From NCBI GenBank assembly GCA_035252155.1, contig DATFDL010000030.1:1-6760 (forward strand): a DNA stretch of 6,760 nucleotides, in the 5' to 3' direction. The translations under genes were made by a program, and so were the position numbers. Of this stretch, positions 1-5,620 are shown piece after piece. Origin of the DNA: JAICLL01 sp035252155 (GTDB taxonomy: Bacteria; Planctomycetota; Planctomycetia; Pirellulales; JAICIG01). The first letter of the stretch is position 1, and each line of letters begins with the position of its first letter. The notes under the pieces were generated by a model, which saw only the letters and a program-made list of their open reading frames with translations, did no database searches and had not been told where the DNA came from.

Positions 1-3
1 CAC

Positions 4-25
4 GGAACGGCACGGAGTCCGTTCC
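4..25. repeat. Short perfect inverted repeat at window edge
   Basis: GGAACGG at 4-10 is the exact reverse complement of CCGTTCC at 19-25, with an 8-nt loop. It lies upstream of the sulfotransferase gene and may be the end of a longer repeat or a terminator for a gene to the left, but the window starts too close to tell. No T-run follows the stem. The rest of 26-98 shows no convincing promoter or ribosome-binding site. Confidence 0.45.
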
Positions 26-98
26 CTACAGAGGCCGTCGCCGATTTTGATTGCCAAACCCCCATCAGAAACCGGCCGCCGCTCCTGCAACTCCATTT

Positions 99-1205
99 AT
101 GAAATCAGGCATCACTGGGGTTGCCGCATCGTCGTTTGAAGTTCCGCTCTGGGTGCACCTGCTGAGTGGATTCGTTCATCGGCACCCCAAGTTCTGGCGG
201 TGGCTCGCGCGGCGGGAGACGGCAGCGATCGAGCGGCAATTGGACCAGACGTCCCTTGATATGCCGATTTATATTTCGGGGCTGGCGCGATCGGGCAGCA
301 CGCTGTTGCACGAGGTCGTTGTCTCGCATCCCGCCGTCGCTACGCACCGGGTCAAGGATTATCCACTCGTCTTCACGCCGTATTGGTGGCGCCGGGCGAC
401 GGCCAATATCGCGCCGAGCGCACCCCGCGAGCGCGTGCATCGCGACGGCGTGGTCGTCACTTCCGCAAGCCCCGATGCCTTGGAAGAGATGCTGTGGATG
501 GCGTTTTTCCCAGGCTGCCACAACCCGGAGCAGAGCAACCTGCTCACGGGCAGCGATACCTCCGCCGAGTTCGACACGTTCTACAAGGCGCATTTGCGAA
601 AGCTTTTGCTGGCCGAAGGCAAGATGCGATACGCGGCCAAAGCCAACTATCACGTGGCCCGCCTGGCATACCTGGTGCGGCTCTTTCCCGAGGCGAAGTT
701 CCTCATACCAGTTCGGGAGCCGGCCGCGCACATCGCCTCGTTGATGCGGCAGCACGAGTGGTTTTCAGAGGGCGAACGAGCGTGCCCTCGGGCGCTGGCC
801 TACATGCGGCGCTCGGGGCATTTCGAGTTCGGCCTCGACCGACGGCCGCTGAACCTGGGCGATCACGACCGGGTTCGCCGCATCCGCGAGGCCTGGGCCG
901 CGGGCGACGAAGTACGCGGGTTAGCCATGTATTGGGACATGGTGCATGCTTATCTTGCCCGGCTGCTCGAATCCGACGACCAGGTCCGATCAGCATCGCT
1001 GGTAGTCCGTTTCGAGGAAGTCTGCCAGGCGCCGCTGGAGACGTTTGCGCGCGTCTTCGATCATTGCCGGCTGCCGGACGCAGAGGCGATTTGCCAGCGT
1101 TGGGCCGTCACGGTGCGCAAGCCCGCCTCTCCGATGCTGTCGGACGACGAGTTAGCGGCGATCCGGCAGGAGACCGAGGTGACGGGGCGGCTGTGGGGCT
1201 ATTGA
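99..1205 (+). CDS. Sulfotransferase family protein (Sulfotransf_3-like)
   Basis: Likely transfers a sulfuryl group from PAPS to an unknown acceptor in the cytoplasm. Numbered from the ATG at 99 (368 aa), a 5'-phosphosulfate-binding loop is visible as ISGLARSGSTLL at about residues 59-70, the usual RSGTTLL-type motif. The 3'-phosphate-binding segment is FPEAKFLIPVREP at about 196-208, with Arg206 and the downstream Ser214 as the expected phosphate contacts. Near the C-terminus, VRFEEVCQAP (about 303-312) matches the family's typical FEdl..P segment. There is no signal peptide or membrane helix. The frame is open back to a TTG at 51, directly after an in-frame TGA (48-50), which would add 16 Pro/Ala-rich residues; I prefer ATG 99, though neither start has a Shine-Dalgarno. 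The stop abuts an AT-rich inverted repeat, and the gene converges with the propeller gene. The acceptor cannot be read from the sequence. Confidence 0.85.
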   Translation: MKSGITGVAASSFEVPLWVHLLSGFVHRHPKFWRWLARRETAAIERQLDQTSLDMPIYISGLARSGSTLLHEVVVSHPAVATHRVKDYPLVFTPYWWRRATANIAPSAPRERVHRDGVVVTSASPDALEEMLWMAFFPGCHNPEQSNLLTGSDTSAEFDTFYKAHLRKLLLAEGKMRYAAKANYHVARLAYLVRLFPEAKFLIPVREPAAHIASLMRQHEWFSEGERACPRALAYMRRSGHFEFGLDRRPLNLGDHDRVRRIREAWAAGDEVRGLAMYWDMVHAYLARLLESDDQVRSASLVVRFEEVCQAPLETFARVFDHCRLPDAEAICQRWAVTVRKPASPMLSDDELAAIRQETEVTGRLWGY

Positions 1206-1259
1206 GATTTTCGATTTTCGATTTGGACGACAGCAATCCAAAATCGAAAATCCAAAATC
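1206..1259. repeat. AT-rich inverted repeat (GATTTTCG type) between convergent genes
   Basis: The left arm at 1206-1227 (GATTTTCGATTTTCG followed by ATTTGGA) pairs with 1237-1259 across a 9-nt loop. One C/C mismatch (1212/1253) and one bulged A (1240) interrupt a stem of about 21 pairs. The arm is itself a tandem of GATTTTC units. It starts directly after the sulfotransferase stop and ends 8 bases before the propeller gene stop. The position suits bidirectional transcription termination or mRNA 3'-end protection, but neither side has a T-tract, so it is not a classical intrinsic terminator. Its repetitive structure suggests a dispersed genomic repeat. Confidence 0.75.
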
Positions 1260-1267
1260 GCCGGGCT

Positions 1268-2518
1268 CTATTCCTCCGCGACCGAGTAACACCACAGCGT
1301 CCCCATGTCGCGCAAATAGAGTCGTCCGTTGGCCACCACGGGGTACGCCCAGGCCTTCGAGCGACCGCGGTCGGGTTGGTCGGGCGGGGTGAAGCGACCG
1401 CGCTCGTGGTAGGCGTCGGGCGTCGCCTCGACCAAGGCCACATCGCCTTCCTCGCCATGCACATAGAGCGACCCATCGGCATAGCAAACCGCACCGGCTC
1501 CCACTGAGCGGTCCTGCCACTTCAACTCGCCGGTGGCGAACCCGACGCACAACAAGCCCTGGCTGTTCGTGCCGTAGAGAAAGCCATCGAGCAATACAGC
1601 GCCCCCGATGCTGGTGGGTAGTTTTCCATGCGCGTAAACCTCTTCCGCCATCACCTTGTCGCCCTCGGCCGAAACCTTCACCACTCCGCCGCCGCCGCGC
1701 CCCGTGCCGCTGAACACAAAGCCCTCGTGGGCCACGGGCGTGGGGATATTGGCCGGGCTGCCCTTGGCGGTCGCATCGTATCGCCACAGGAACTTGCCGG
1801 TCTCCGCTTCGACTCCGACCAGGCCCTTTTGCAAAAACTGCACATACTGTTTGACGCCGCCGGCCTCGACCACAATGGCCGAGGCGTAGGCCGCTTCATC
1901 GCCGCCCGGCACAGCGCATTTCCAGATGGTCTCGCCCGTCGTTTTGTTCAAACCGACCAGAGTGGCCTCACTTCCGCCGGGCGTGCAGACGAGCACGTCA
2001 CCGTCGATCAAGGGCGACTCCGAGTAGGCCCAGTTGCCTGGCTTCCCGGCGAAATCGTCGCGCAAATTCAGCCGCCAATGTTCCTTGCCCGACGAAGCCT
2101 CCAGGCACGCCAGGTCGCCGTCGGATCCCAGCGCATACAAAAGCGAGCCATCGACGGTGGGCGTCGAGCGGCTGCCGGGATATTGCGGCCCTTTGTTCGG
2201 TCCGACTTTGCCGAGCTTGACGCTCCACATCTGCTTGCCATTCGCGACGTCGAGCGCCTGCACAAACTCGTTGTCCATGCCTTCGTTGCCCAGCAGGTAA
2301 AGTCGCTCACCGACGACGGCCGGGGTCGAATAGCCGCCGCCAACATCGTTGACCTGCCAGAGCAGTTTAGGACCGCCCTCGGGCCACTTCGCCAACAGAC
2401 CGGTTTCGGCGGAGAGTCCATCGCGATGCGGCCCTCGCCACTGGGGCCAGTTGGCCCCGGCCAGAGTCAGGCCCACCAGAGAAAGAAAACCCGTGAGCAG
2501 CAAGAAGCGTTTGTTCAT
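1268..2518 (-). CDS. Secreted PQQ-binding-like beta-propeller repeat protein
   Basis: This 416-aa protein is of the PQQ-like/BamB-like propeller class common in planctomycetes. The N-terminus MNKRFLLLTGFLSLVGLTLA is a Sec signal peptide (n-region K3 R4, hydrophobic core about 5-19) with a probable cleavage after A20-G21-A22. The mature protein opens with NWPQWRGPHRDG (residues 23-34), a hallmark N-terminus of this family. Blade motifs then recur: TPAVVGERLYLLG, STPTVDGSLLYALG, SPLIDGDVLVCTPGG, and near the end YPVVANGRLYLRD, each a beta-strand pair with an A-D-G-x-L-type turn. No dehydrogenase catalytic signature is evident, so a scaffold or binding role is likelier than a quinoprotein enzyme, and PQQ binding is not implied. 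GAAAGG ending 6 nt before the ATG is a weak ribosome-binding candidate. The gene follows the kinase gene on the same strand, and the 129-bp gap is filled by a composite repeat. Confidence 0.9.
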   Translation of the reverse strand: MNKRFLLLTGFLSLVGLTLAGANWPQWRGPHRDGLSAETGLLAKWPEGGPKLLWQVNDVGGGYSTPAVVGERLYLLGNEGMDNEFVQALDVANGKQMWSVKLGKVGPNKGPQYPGSRSTPTVDGSLLYALGSDGDLACLEASSGKEHWRLNLRDDFAGKPGNWAYSESPLIDGDVLVCTPGGSEATLVGLNKTTGETIWKCAVPGGDEAAYASAIVVEAGGVKQYVQFLQKGLVGVEAETGKFLWRYDATAKGSPANIPTPVAHEGFVFSGTGRGGGGVVKVSAEGDKVMAEEVYAHGKLPTSIGGAVLLDGFLYGTNSQGLLCVGFATGELKWQDRSVGAGAVCYADGSLYVHGEEGDVALVEATPDAYHERGRFTPPDQPDRGRSKAWAYPVVANGRLYLRDMGTLWCYSVAEE

Positions 2519-2530
2519 AAATGGCCTTTC

Positions 2531-2646
2531 AGAGGTCAGGGGTCGGAGGTCAGAGGTCAGGGTATTTCATTTAGGGCTCTGTGGTCGGCGCCGAACGTGC
2601 CGGGTCGCGCAGAACCCCTGGCCTCCGACCTCTGGCCTCTGACCCC
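2531..2646 (-). repeat. Composite heptamer-arm palindromic element, copy 1
   Basis: Two arms made of tandem 7-mers of consensus GAGGYCR face each other. The left arm (2532-2561) is GAGGTCA, GGGGTCG, GAGGTCA, GAGGTCA plus GG. The right arm, read on the minus strand from 2646 to 2617, is GGGGTCA, GAGGCCA, GAGGTCG, GAGGCCA plus GG. Register-matched arms agree at 24 of 30 positions. On the minus strand the core between them carries GGTTCTGCGCGACC, 11 nt, then GCGCCGACC (2603-2610 and 2583-2591). Copy 2 has the same core layout in the opposite orientation. The element fills the gap between the kinase stop and the propeller gene start, so any kinase-propeller transcript would carry it as a large hairpin. 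Confidence 0.9.
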
Positions 2647-2647
2647 T

Positions 2648-3550
2648 TCAAAATTGCAACATCTTTCGATACTCCTCCACGCGCCGATCCAAGTCGACGC
2701 GTTCGATCTTCTTCATCCGCTCGAGACTGAAATCTTCTACACAAAAGCTGGCGGCCACCGTACCGTAGGCCAGGGCGGTCTTGACGCTCGCCGGGCTGAC
2801 ATCGCCGCACTCGGCCAGGTAACCCATCAGCCCGCCGGCGAAGGTGTCGCCCGCCCCGGTGGGGTCGACCACCTGGCGCGTGGGATACGCGGGCAACACG
2901 TATGTTTCGTCGGGGCCGAAGAACATCGCCCCATGCTCTCCCTTTTTGATGACCACGAATTTCGGCCCCAACTGGCGGACGCGGTGACCGGCGCGGACCA
3001 GGTTTTCGTCGTCGGTCAGCAGCCGGGCCTCGCTGTCGTTGAGCACCACGCCGTCGATCCGCCGCAACAAAGCCAGCAGCTCGTCGCGCTGGATGTTGAT
3101 CCACAGGTCCATCGTGTCGGCGACGCGCAGCACCGCGTCGGGCGTCTGCTCCAGCACGCCCAACTGCAAACGGGGCGAGCCGTTGGCCAGAAAGACATAG
3201 CGTGCCCGGCGACAGGCTTCGGGCAGCTTGGGGTCAAAATCGCCGAAGACATTCAAATGGACTTCCAAGGTCTCGCGGTCGTTCATGTTCGGCAAGTATT
3301 TGCCGCGCCAGCGAAAGGTCTTGGCGCCGGCGACCACCTCAAGCCCGGCTGTGTCGATTCGCCGCGAGCGCAACAGCGCGGTGTGTTCGGCCGGCCAGTC
3401 GTCGCCGACCGCGCCAACCAGCCGCACCGGCGTAAAATAGCTGGCGGCGTACGAGAAATAGACGGCCGAGCCCCCCAGCACGTCGTCGCGCCGCGCATCG
3501 GGCGTTTCGACGCTGTCCAGGGCAACCGAGCCTACGACTAAAAGGGGCAT
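2648..3550 (-). CDS. PfkB-family carbohydrate/nucleoside kinase
   Basis: This 300-aa protein has the usual ribokinase-fold length and phosphorylates a hydroxymethyl group of a sugar or nucleoside with ATP. The N-terminal beta strand MPLLVVGSVALD leads to the substrate-side GG at G26-G27 (VLGGSAVYF). N171-D-S-E174 is the NxxE motif tied to magnesium and phosphate handling. IKKGEHGAMFF (201-211) is the KxGxxG segment near the nucleotide site. VVDPTGAGDTFAGG (227-240) is PfkB signature 2, with D235 of GAGD the expected catalytic base and the anion-hole glycines intact. All key residues are present, so the enzyme should be active; the substrate cannot be assigned. There is no signal peptide. The start at 3550 fits the family N-terminus but lacks a Shine-Dalgarno. 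Copies of one composite repeat in opposite orientation bracket the gene, and its TGA stop is part of the sequence shared at the repeat terminus. Confidence 0.9.
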   Translation of the reverse strand: MPLLVVGSVALDSVETPDARRDDVLGGSAVYFSYAASYFTPVRLVGAVGDDWPAEHTALLRSRRIDTAGLEVVAGAKTFRWRGKYLPNMNDRETLEVHLNVFGDFDPKLPEACRRARYVFLANGSPRLQLGVLEQTPDAVLRVADTMDLWINIQRDELLALLRRIDGVVLNDSEARLLTDDENLVRAGHRVRQLGPKFVVIKKGEHGAMFFGPDETYVLPAYPTRQVVDPTGAGDTFAGGLMGYLAECGDVSPASVKTALAYGTVAASFCVEDFSLERMKKIERVDLDRRVEEYRKMLQF

Positions 3551-3570
3551 GGAAAGGATTCAGGACGGAG

Positions 3571-3734
3571 GGTTCAGGGTTCAGGGAAAGGGGTCGGAGG
3601 TCAGAGGCCGGAGGTCAGGGTTCCGCGCGACCTTCGATGGTTTGCGCCGACCTTGGAAGCTCGATCAAAAGCGCTGGCCTCTGGCCTCCGGCCCCTTTCG
3701 TAGCCCTGGCCTCCGGCCTCTGACCTCTGACCCC
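3571..3734 (+). repeat. Composite heptamer-arm palindromic element, copy 2 (expanded)
   Basis: Outer arms at 3590-3620 and 3704-3734 are each four GAGGYCR heptamers plus GGG and are complementary at 29 of 31 positions. Between them lie the core GGGTTCCGCGCGACC, 11 nt, GCGCCGACC (GCGCGACC 3625-3632; GCGCCGACC 3644-3652) and an extra three-heptamer block at 3674-3695 in right-arm orientation. Two further heptads, GGTTCAG twice (3571-3584), precede the left arm. The orientation is opposite to copy 1. The element sits between the divergent kinase and CRTAC1 genes and stays open in the CRTAC1 frame, which makes an artificial N-terminal extension possible. Its right end provides the -35 part of a putative CRTAC1 promoter. 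Confidence 0.9.
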
Positions 3735-3748
3735 TTCACGGCTATAAT
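3720..3748 (+). promoter_or_regulatory. Putative sigma70-type promoter of the CRTAC1-like gene
   Basis: A perfect TATAAT lies at 3743-3748, and CTGACC (3720-3725; 4 of 6 matches to TTGACA) lies exactly 17 nt upstream. A start about 7 nt past the -10 box would fall at about 3754-3756, on or beside the in-frame ATG at 3756. That predicts an almost leaderless mRNA and would favour ATG 3756 over ATG 3750. The -35 hexamer is inside the heptamer arm of the upstream repeat. A six-base match can arise by chance, so this is a prediction only. Confidence 0.42.
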
Positions 3749-3749
3749 C

Positions 3750-5486
3750 ATGTTCATGGCTCGTCGCCTCTACGCACTGCTAATCCTTCTCACGGCGCTC
3801 GGCTGCGATCGCGGCACGCCGCCGCTGTCGGCAGGCAGCAGCCCAGAACCCCGACGGCCTGATCCTATCTCCAAAACACTCGGCAATCCAGATGCCCCAC
3901 GGGTCGAAGCCCCCTGGACGAACTTGGCTTCGGCCGCCGGCATCTCGGCGGTGTACCAAAGCGGCGCTAAGGCCGAACGATTCACCATGGCCGAAGTGGT
4001 CGGCAGCGGCGTCGGCATTTTCGATTACGACGGCGACGGACGCCAGGATCTTTTTTTCACCGGCGGCGGCGGTTTTGGGCCGGGCGATCGGATTCATAGC
4101 TGCCCCTGTCAGCTCTATCGAAACCTCGGCGCTTGGAAATTTGCTGAGGTGTCGCGCGACGCCCGCGTCGCCGAAGTCGCGTACTTCAACCACGGCTGCA
4201 CGGCCGCCGACGTCGACGCCGACGGCTTTGTCGATGTGCTGGTCACCGGCTACGGCGGCCTGCAACTCTTTCACAACCAGGGCGACGGCACGTTCGTCGA
4301 AACCAGCCGCGAGGCCGGGCTGACCGATGATTCGTGGAGCATCAGTGCGGGTTTTGGCGATCTCGACGGCGACGGCCTGCTCGATCTCTATGTTGCCCAC
4401 TACGTGAATTGGTCGTTTGCGAATGACCCGCACTGCACGAGCGAAACCCCGCCGACGAGGCGCGATACCTGCGGACCGCGGAATTTCGACCCGCTCGCTG
4501 ACGTGCTTTATTTCGCCAACGACGACGGCACCTACCGCGACGCGACCGCCGCGACCGGCCTCCGCAGCGACGGCAAAGGACTGGGCGTGCTGCTGGCCGA
4601 TTTAGATCATGACGGCGACGTCGATTTGTACGTCTCGAACGACACGGAAGACAACTTCCTGTATTGGAACGAGGGCGGCGGGCGGCTGCGCGAAGCCGGA
4701 TTGGTATCGGGCGTGGCTACCGACGCCGACGGCAAGTCGAACGGCAGCATGGGAATCGACGTGAGCGATTACAACAGCGACGGGCTGACCGACCTGTGGG
4801 TGACCAACTTTCAGCAAGAAATGCCGGCGCTCTACAAGAACCAGGGATCGGGCGTCTTTCTGCACGCCTCGCGGGCCACCGGCGTGGCGGGGGCGGTGGG
4901 AGCGCGGTTCGTCGGCTTCGGCACCGCCTTTGCCGACATCGATCGCGACGGCGACGAAGACATTCTGATCTCGAACGGTCACGTGATTTACTACGCCATG
5001 AGCGCCCCGCTACGTCAAATACCGCTGGTGCTGATGCACGAGGGTGCGCGATTTACGCGGGCCGATTTCGCCCCCGGACATTACCTGTCGACGCCTCATC
5101 TGGGACGCGGGCTGGCGATTTCCGATCTCGACGACGACGGCCGCATCGACGTGGTGATGACCCACGACGACGAAGAACCGGCCGCCGTGCTGGCCAACCG
5201 CAACGACGATCACAACCACTGGCTGCGGGTGCGGCTGATCGGCCGAAAATCGAACCGCGACGCCATTGGGGCCCGGCTGGTGCTCGACACCGAGCGCACG
5301 CGGCAGTTGCGGCACATCAAAGGCGGCGGCAGTTATCTCTCGCAGAGCGACTTGCGGCCGTTTTGGGGCATCGCCGCCGGCGACCGGCCCCGCCGGCTCA
5401 CCGTCTATTGGCCCGCGGGTCAAACCAGCGAGCGCCAGGTGGAATCGCTCGACACCACACTCACGCTCCTCGAACCGGAGCTCTAG
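3750..5486 (+). CDS. CRTAC1-family FG-GAP/ASPIC-UnbV lipoprotein
   Basis: This 578-aa surface or periplasmic protein belongs to the CRTAC1 family. The N-terminus MFMARRLYALLILLTALGC is a lipoprotein signal peptide: R5 R6, hydrophobic core 7-17, and TALGC as lipobox with lipidated Cys19. A Pro-rich linker follows. Seven calcium-binding FG-GAP/VCBS loops of DxDxDGxxD type lie at about residues 92-100, 154-162, 204-212, 284-292, 340-348, 396-404 and 459-467, giving a beta-propeller. Cysteines at 118, 120, 150, 229 and 241 could form disulfides. The C-terminal ASPIC/UnbV domain is clear: LIGRKSNRDAIGARL (496-510), GGGSYLSQSD (525-534) and LTVYWPAGQTSE (550-561). The frame is open back to 3549, but the 67 extra residues would be translated repeat DNA and would bury the signal peptide, so ATG 3750 (or 3756) is the likely start. 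The role is probably extracellular binding or adhesion; the ligand is unknown. Confidence 0.9.
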   Translation: MFMARRLYALLILLTALGCDRGTPPLSAGSSPEPRRPDPISKTLGNPDAPRVEAPWTNLASAAGISAVYQSGAKAERFTMAEVVGSGVGIFDYDGDGRQDLFFTGGGGFGPGDRIHSCPCQLYRNLGAWKFAEVSRDARVAEVAYFNHGCTAADVDADGFVDVLVTGYGGLQLFHNQGDGTFVETSREAGLTDDSWSISAGFGDLDGDGLLDLYVAHYVNWSFANDPHCTSETPPTRRDTCGPRNFDPLADVLYFANDDGTYRDATAATGLRSDGKGLGVLLADLDHDGDVDLYVSNDTEDNFLYWNEGGGRLREAGLVSGVATDADGKSNGSMGIDVSDYNSDGLTDLWVTNFQQEMPALYKNQGSGVFLHASRATGVAGAVGARFVGFGTAFADIDRDGDEDILISNGHVIYYAMSAPLRQIPLVLMHEGARFTRADFAPGHYLSTPHLGRGLAISDLDDDGRIDVVMTHDDEEPAAVLANRNDDHNHWLRVRLIGRKSNRDAIGARLVLDTERTRQLRHIKGGGSYLSQSDLRPFWGIAAGDRPRRLTVYWPAGQTSERQVESLDTTLTLLEPEL

Positions 5487-5520
5487 GGTGAGCAACTGCC
5501 CACTCTTCGGAAGACCGGAA

Positions 5521-5620
5521 GGCAAAAAAATTGAGGGCAAAAAAATACGAAGAAAGAGTAGAGGGGTGGCGAATGTCCAAGCTACTTTTTTCTCCTCCCA
5601 TTTTTTTGCCCTCCATTTGC
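5521..5620. repeat. A7/T7 inverted repeat overlapping the 3' end of the FG-GAP gene
   Basis: GAGGGCAAAAAAAT at 5533-5546 is a perfect 14-bp inverted match to 5600-5613. The similarity continues imperfectly inward: left arm ACGAAGAAAGAGTAG, reverse-complemented right arm GGGAGGAGAAAAAAGTAG. It also continues outward, for roughly 35-40 bp per arm around a loop near 5562-5581. On the left a second GGCAAAAAAATT (5521-5532) makes a direct tandem; on the right only GCAAAT remains. The repeat lies between two convergent genes and could act as a bidirectional transcript end. Its right arm forms the final codons and stop of the minus-strand FG-GAP gene. Confidence 0.75.

Noticed and set aside
51..98. 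TTG start at 51 for the sulfotransferase
   Set aside because: It would add a Pro/Ala-rich 16-residue stretch of low-complexity character with no ribosome-binding site. ATG 99 is preferred, although TTG 51 cannot be excluded.
1206..1259. Classical rho-independent terminator
   Set aside because: The stem is AT-rich and lacks a following T-tract on either strand. It is recorded as an inverted repeat with a possible 3'-end role instead.
2531..2646. Possible CRISPR array from the regularly spaced GAGGTCA units
   Set aside because: The units are 7-nt contiguous heptamers without unique spacers and are arranged as facing arms. There are no cas genes.
1628..3541. A 637-codon open frame on the plus strand
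   Set aside because: It runs antisense across the propeller gene, repeat copy 1 and the kinase gene, whose protein motifs are unambiguous on the minus strand. Its translation has no recognisable domain and owes its length to GC-rich codon bias.
2648..3550. Composite transposon with the kinase as cargo
   Set aside because: No transposase, integrase or target-site duplication is visible in the window, so opposite orientation of the flanking repeats alone does not support calling a mobile element.
4664..5491. Arg-rich overlapping open frame inside the CRTAC1 gene
   Set aside because: It is an out-of-frame shadow of the GC-rich Asp/Gly-coding repeats, with no domain and a composition typical of spurious frames.
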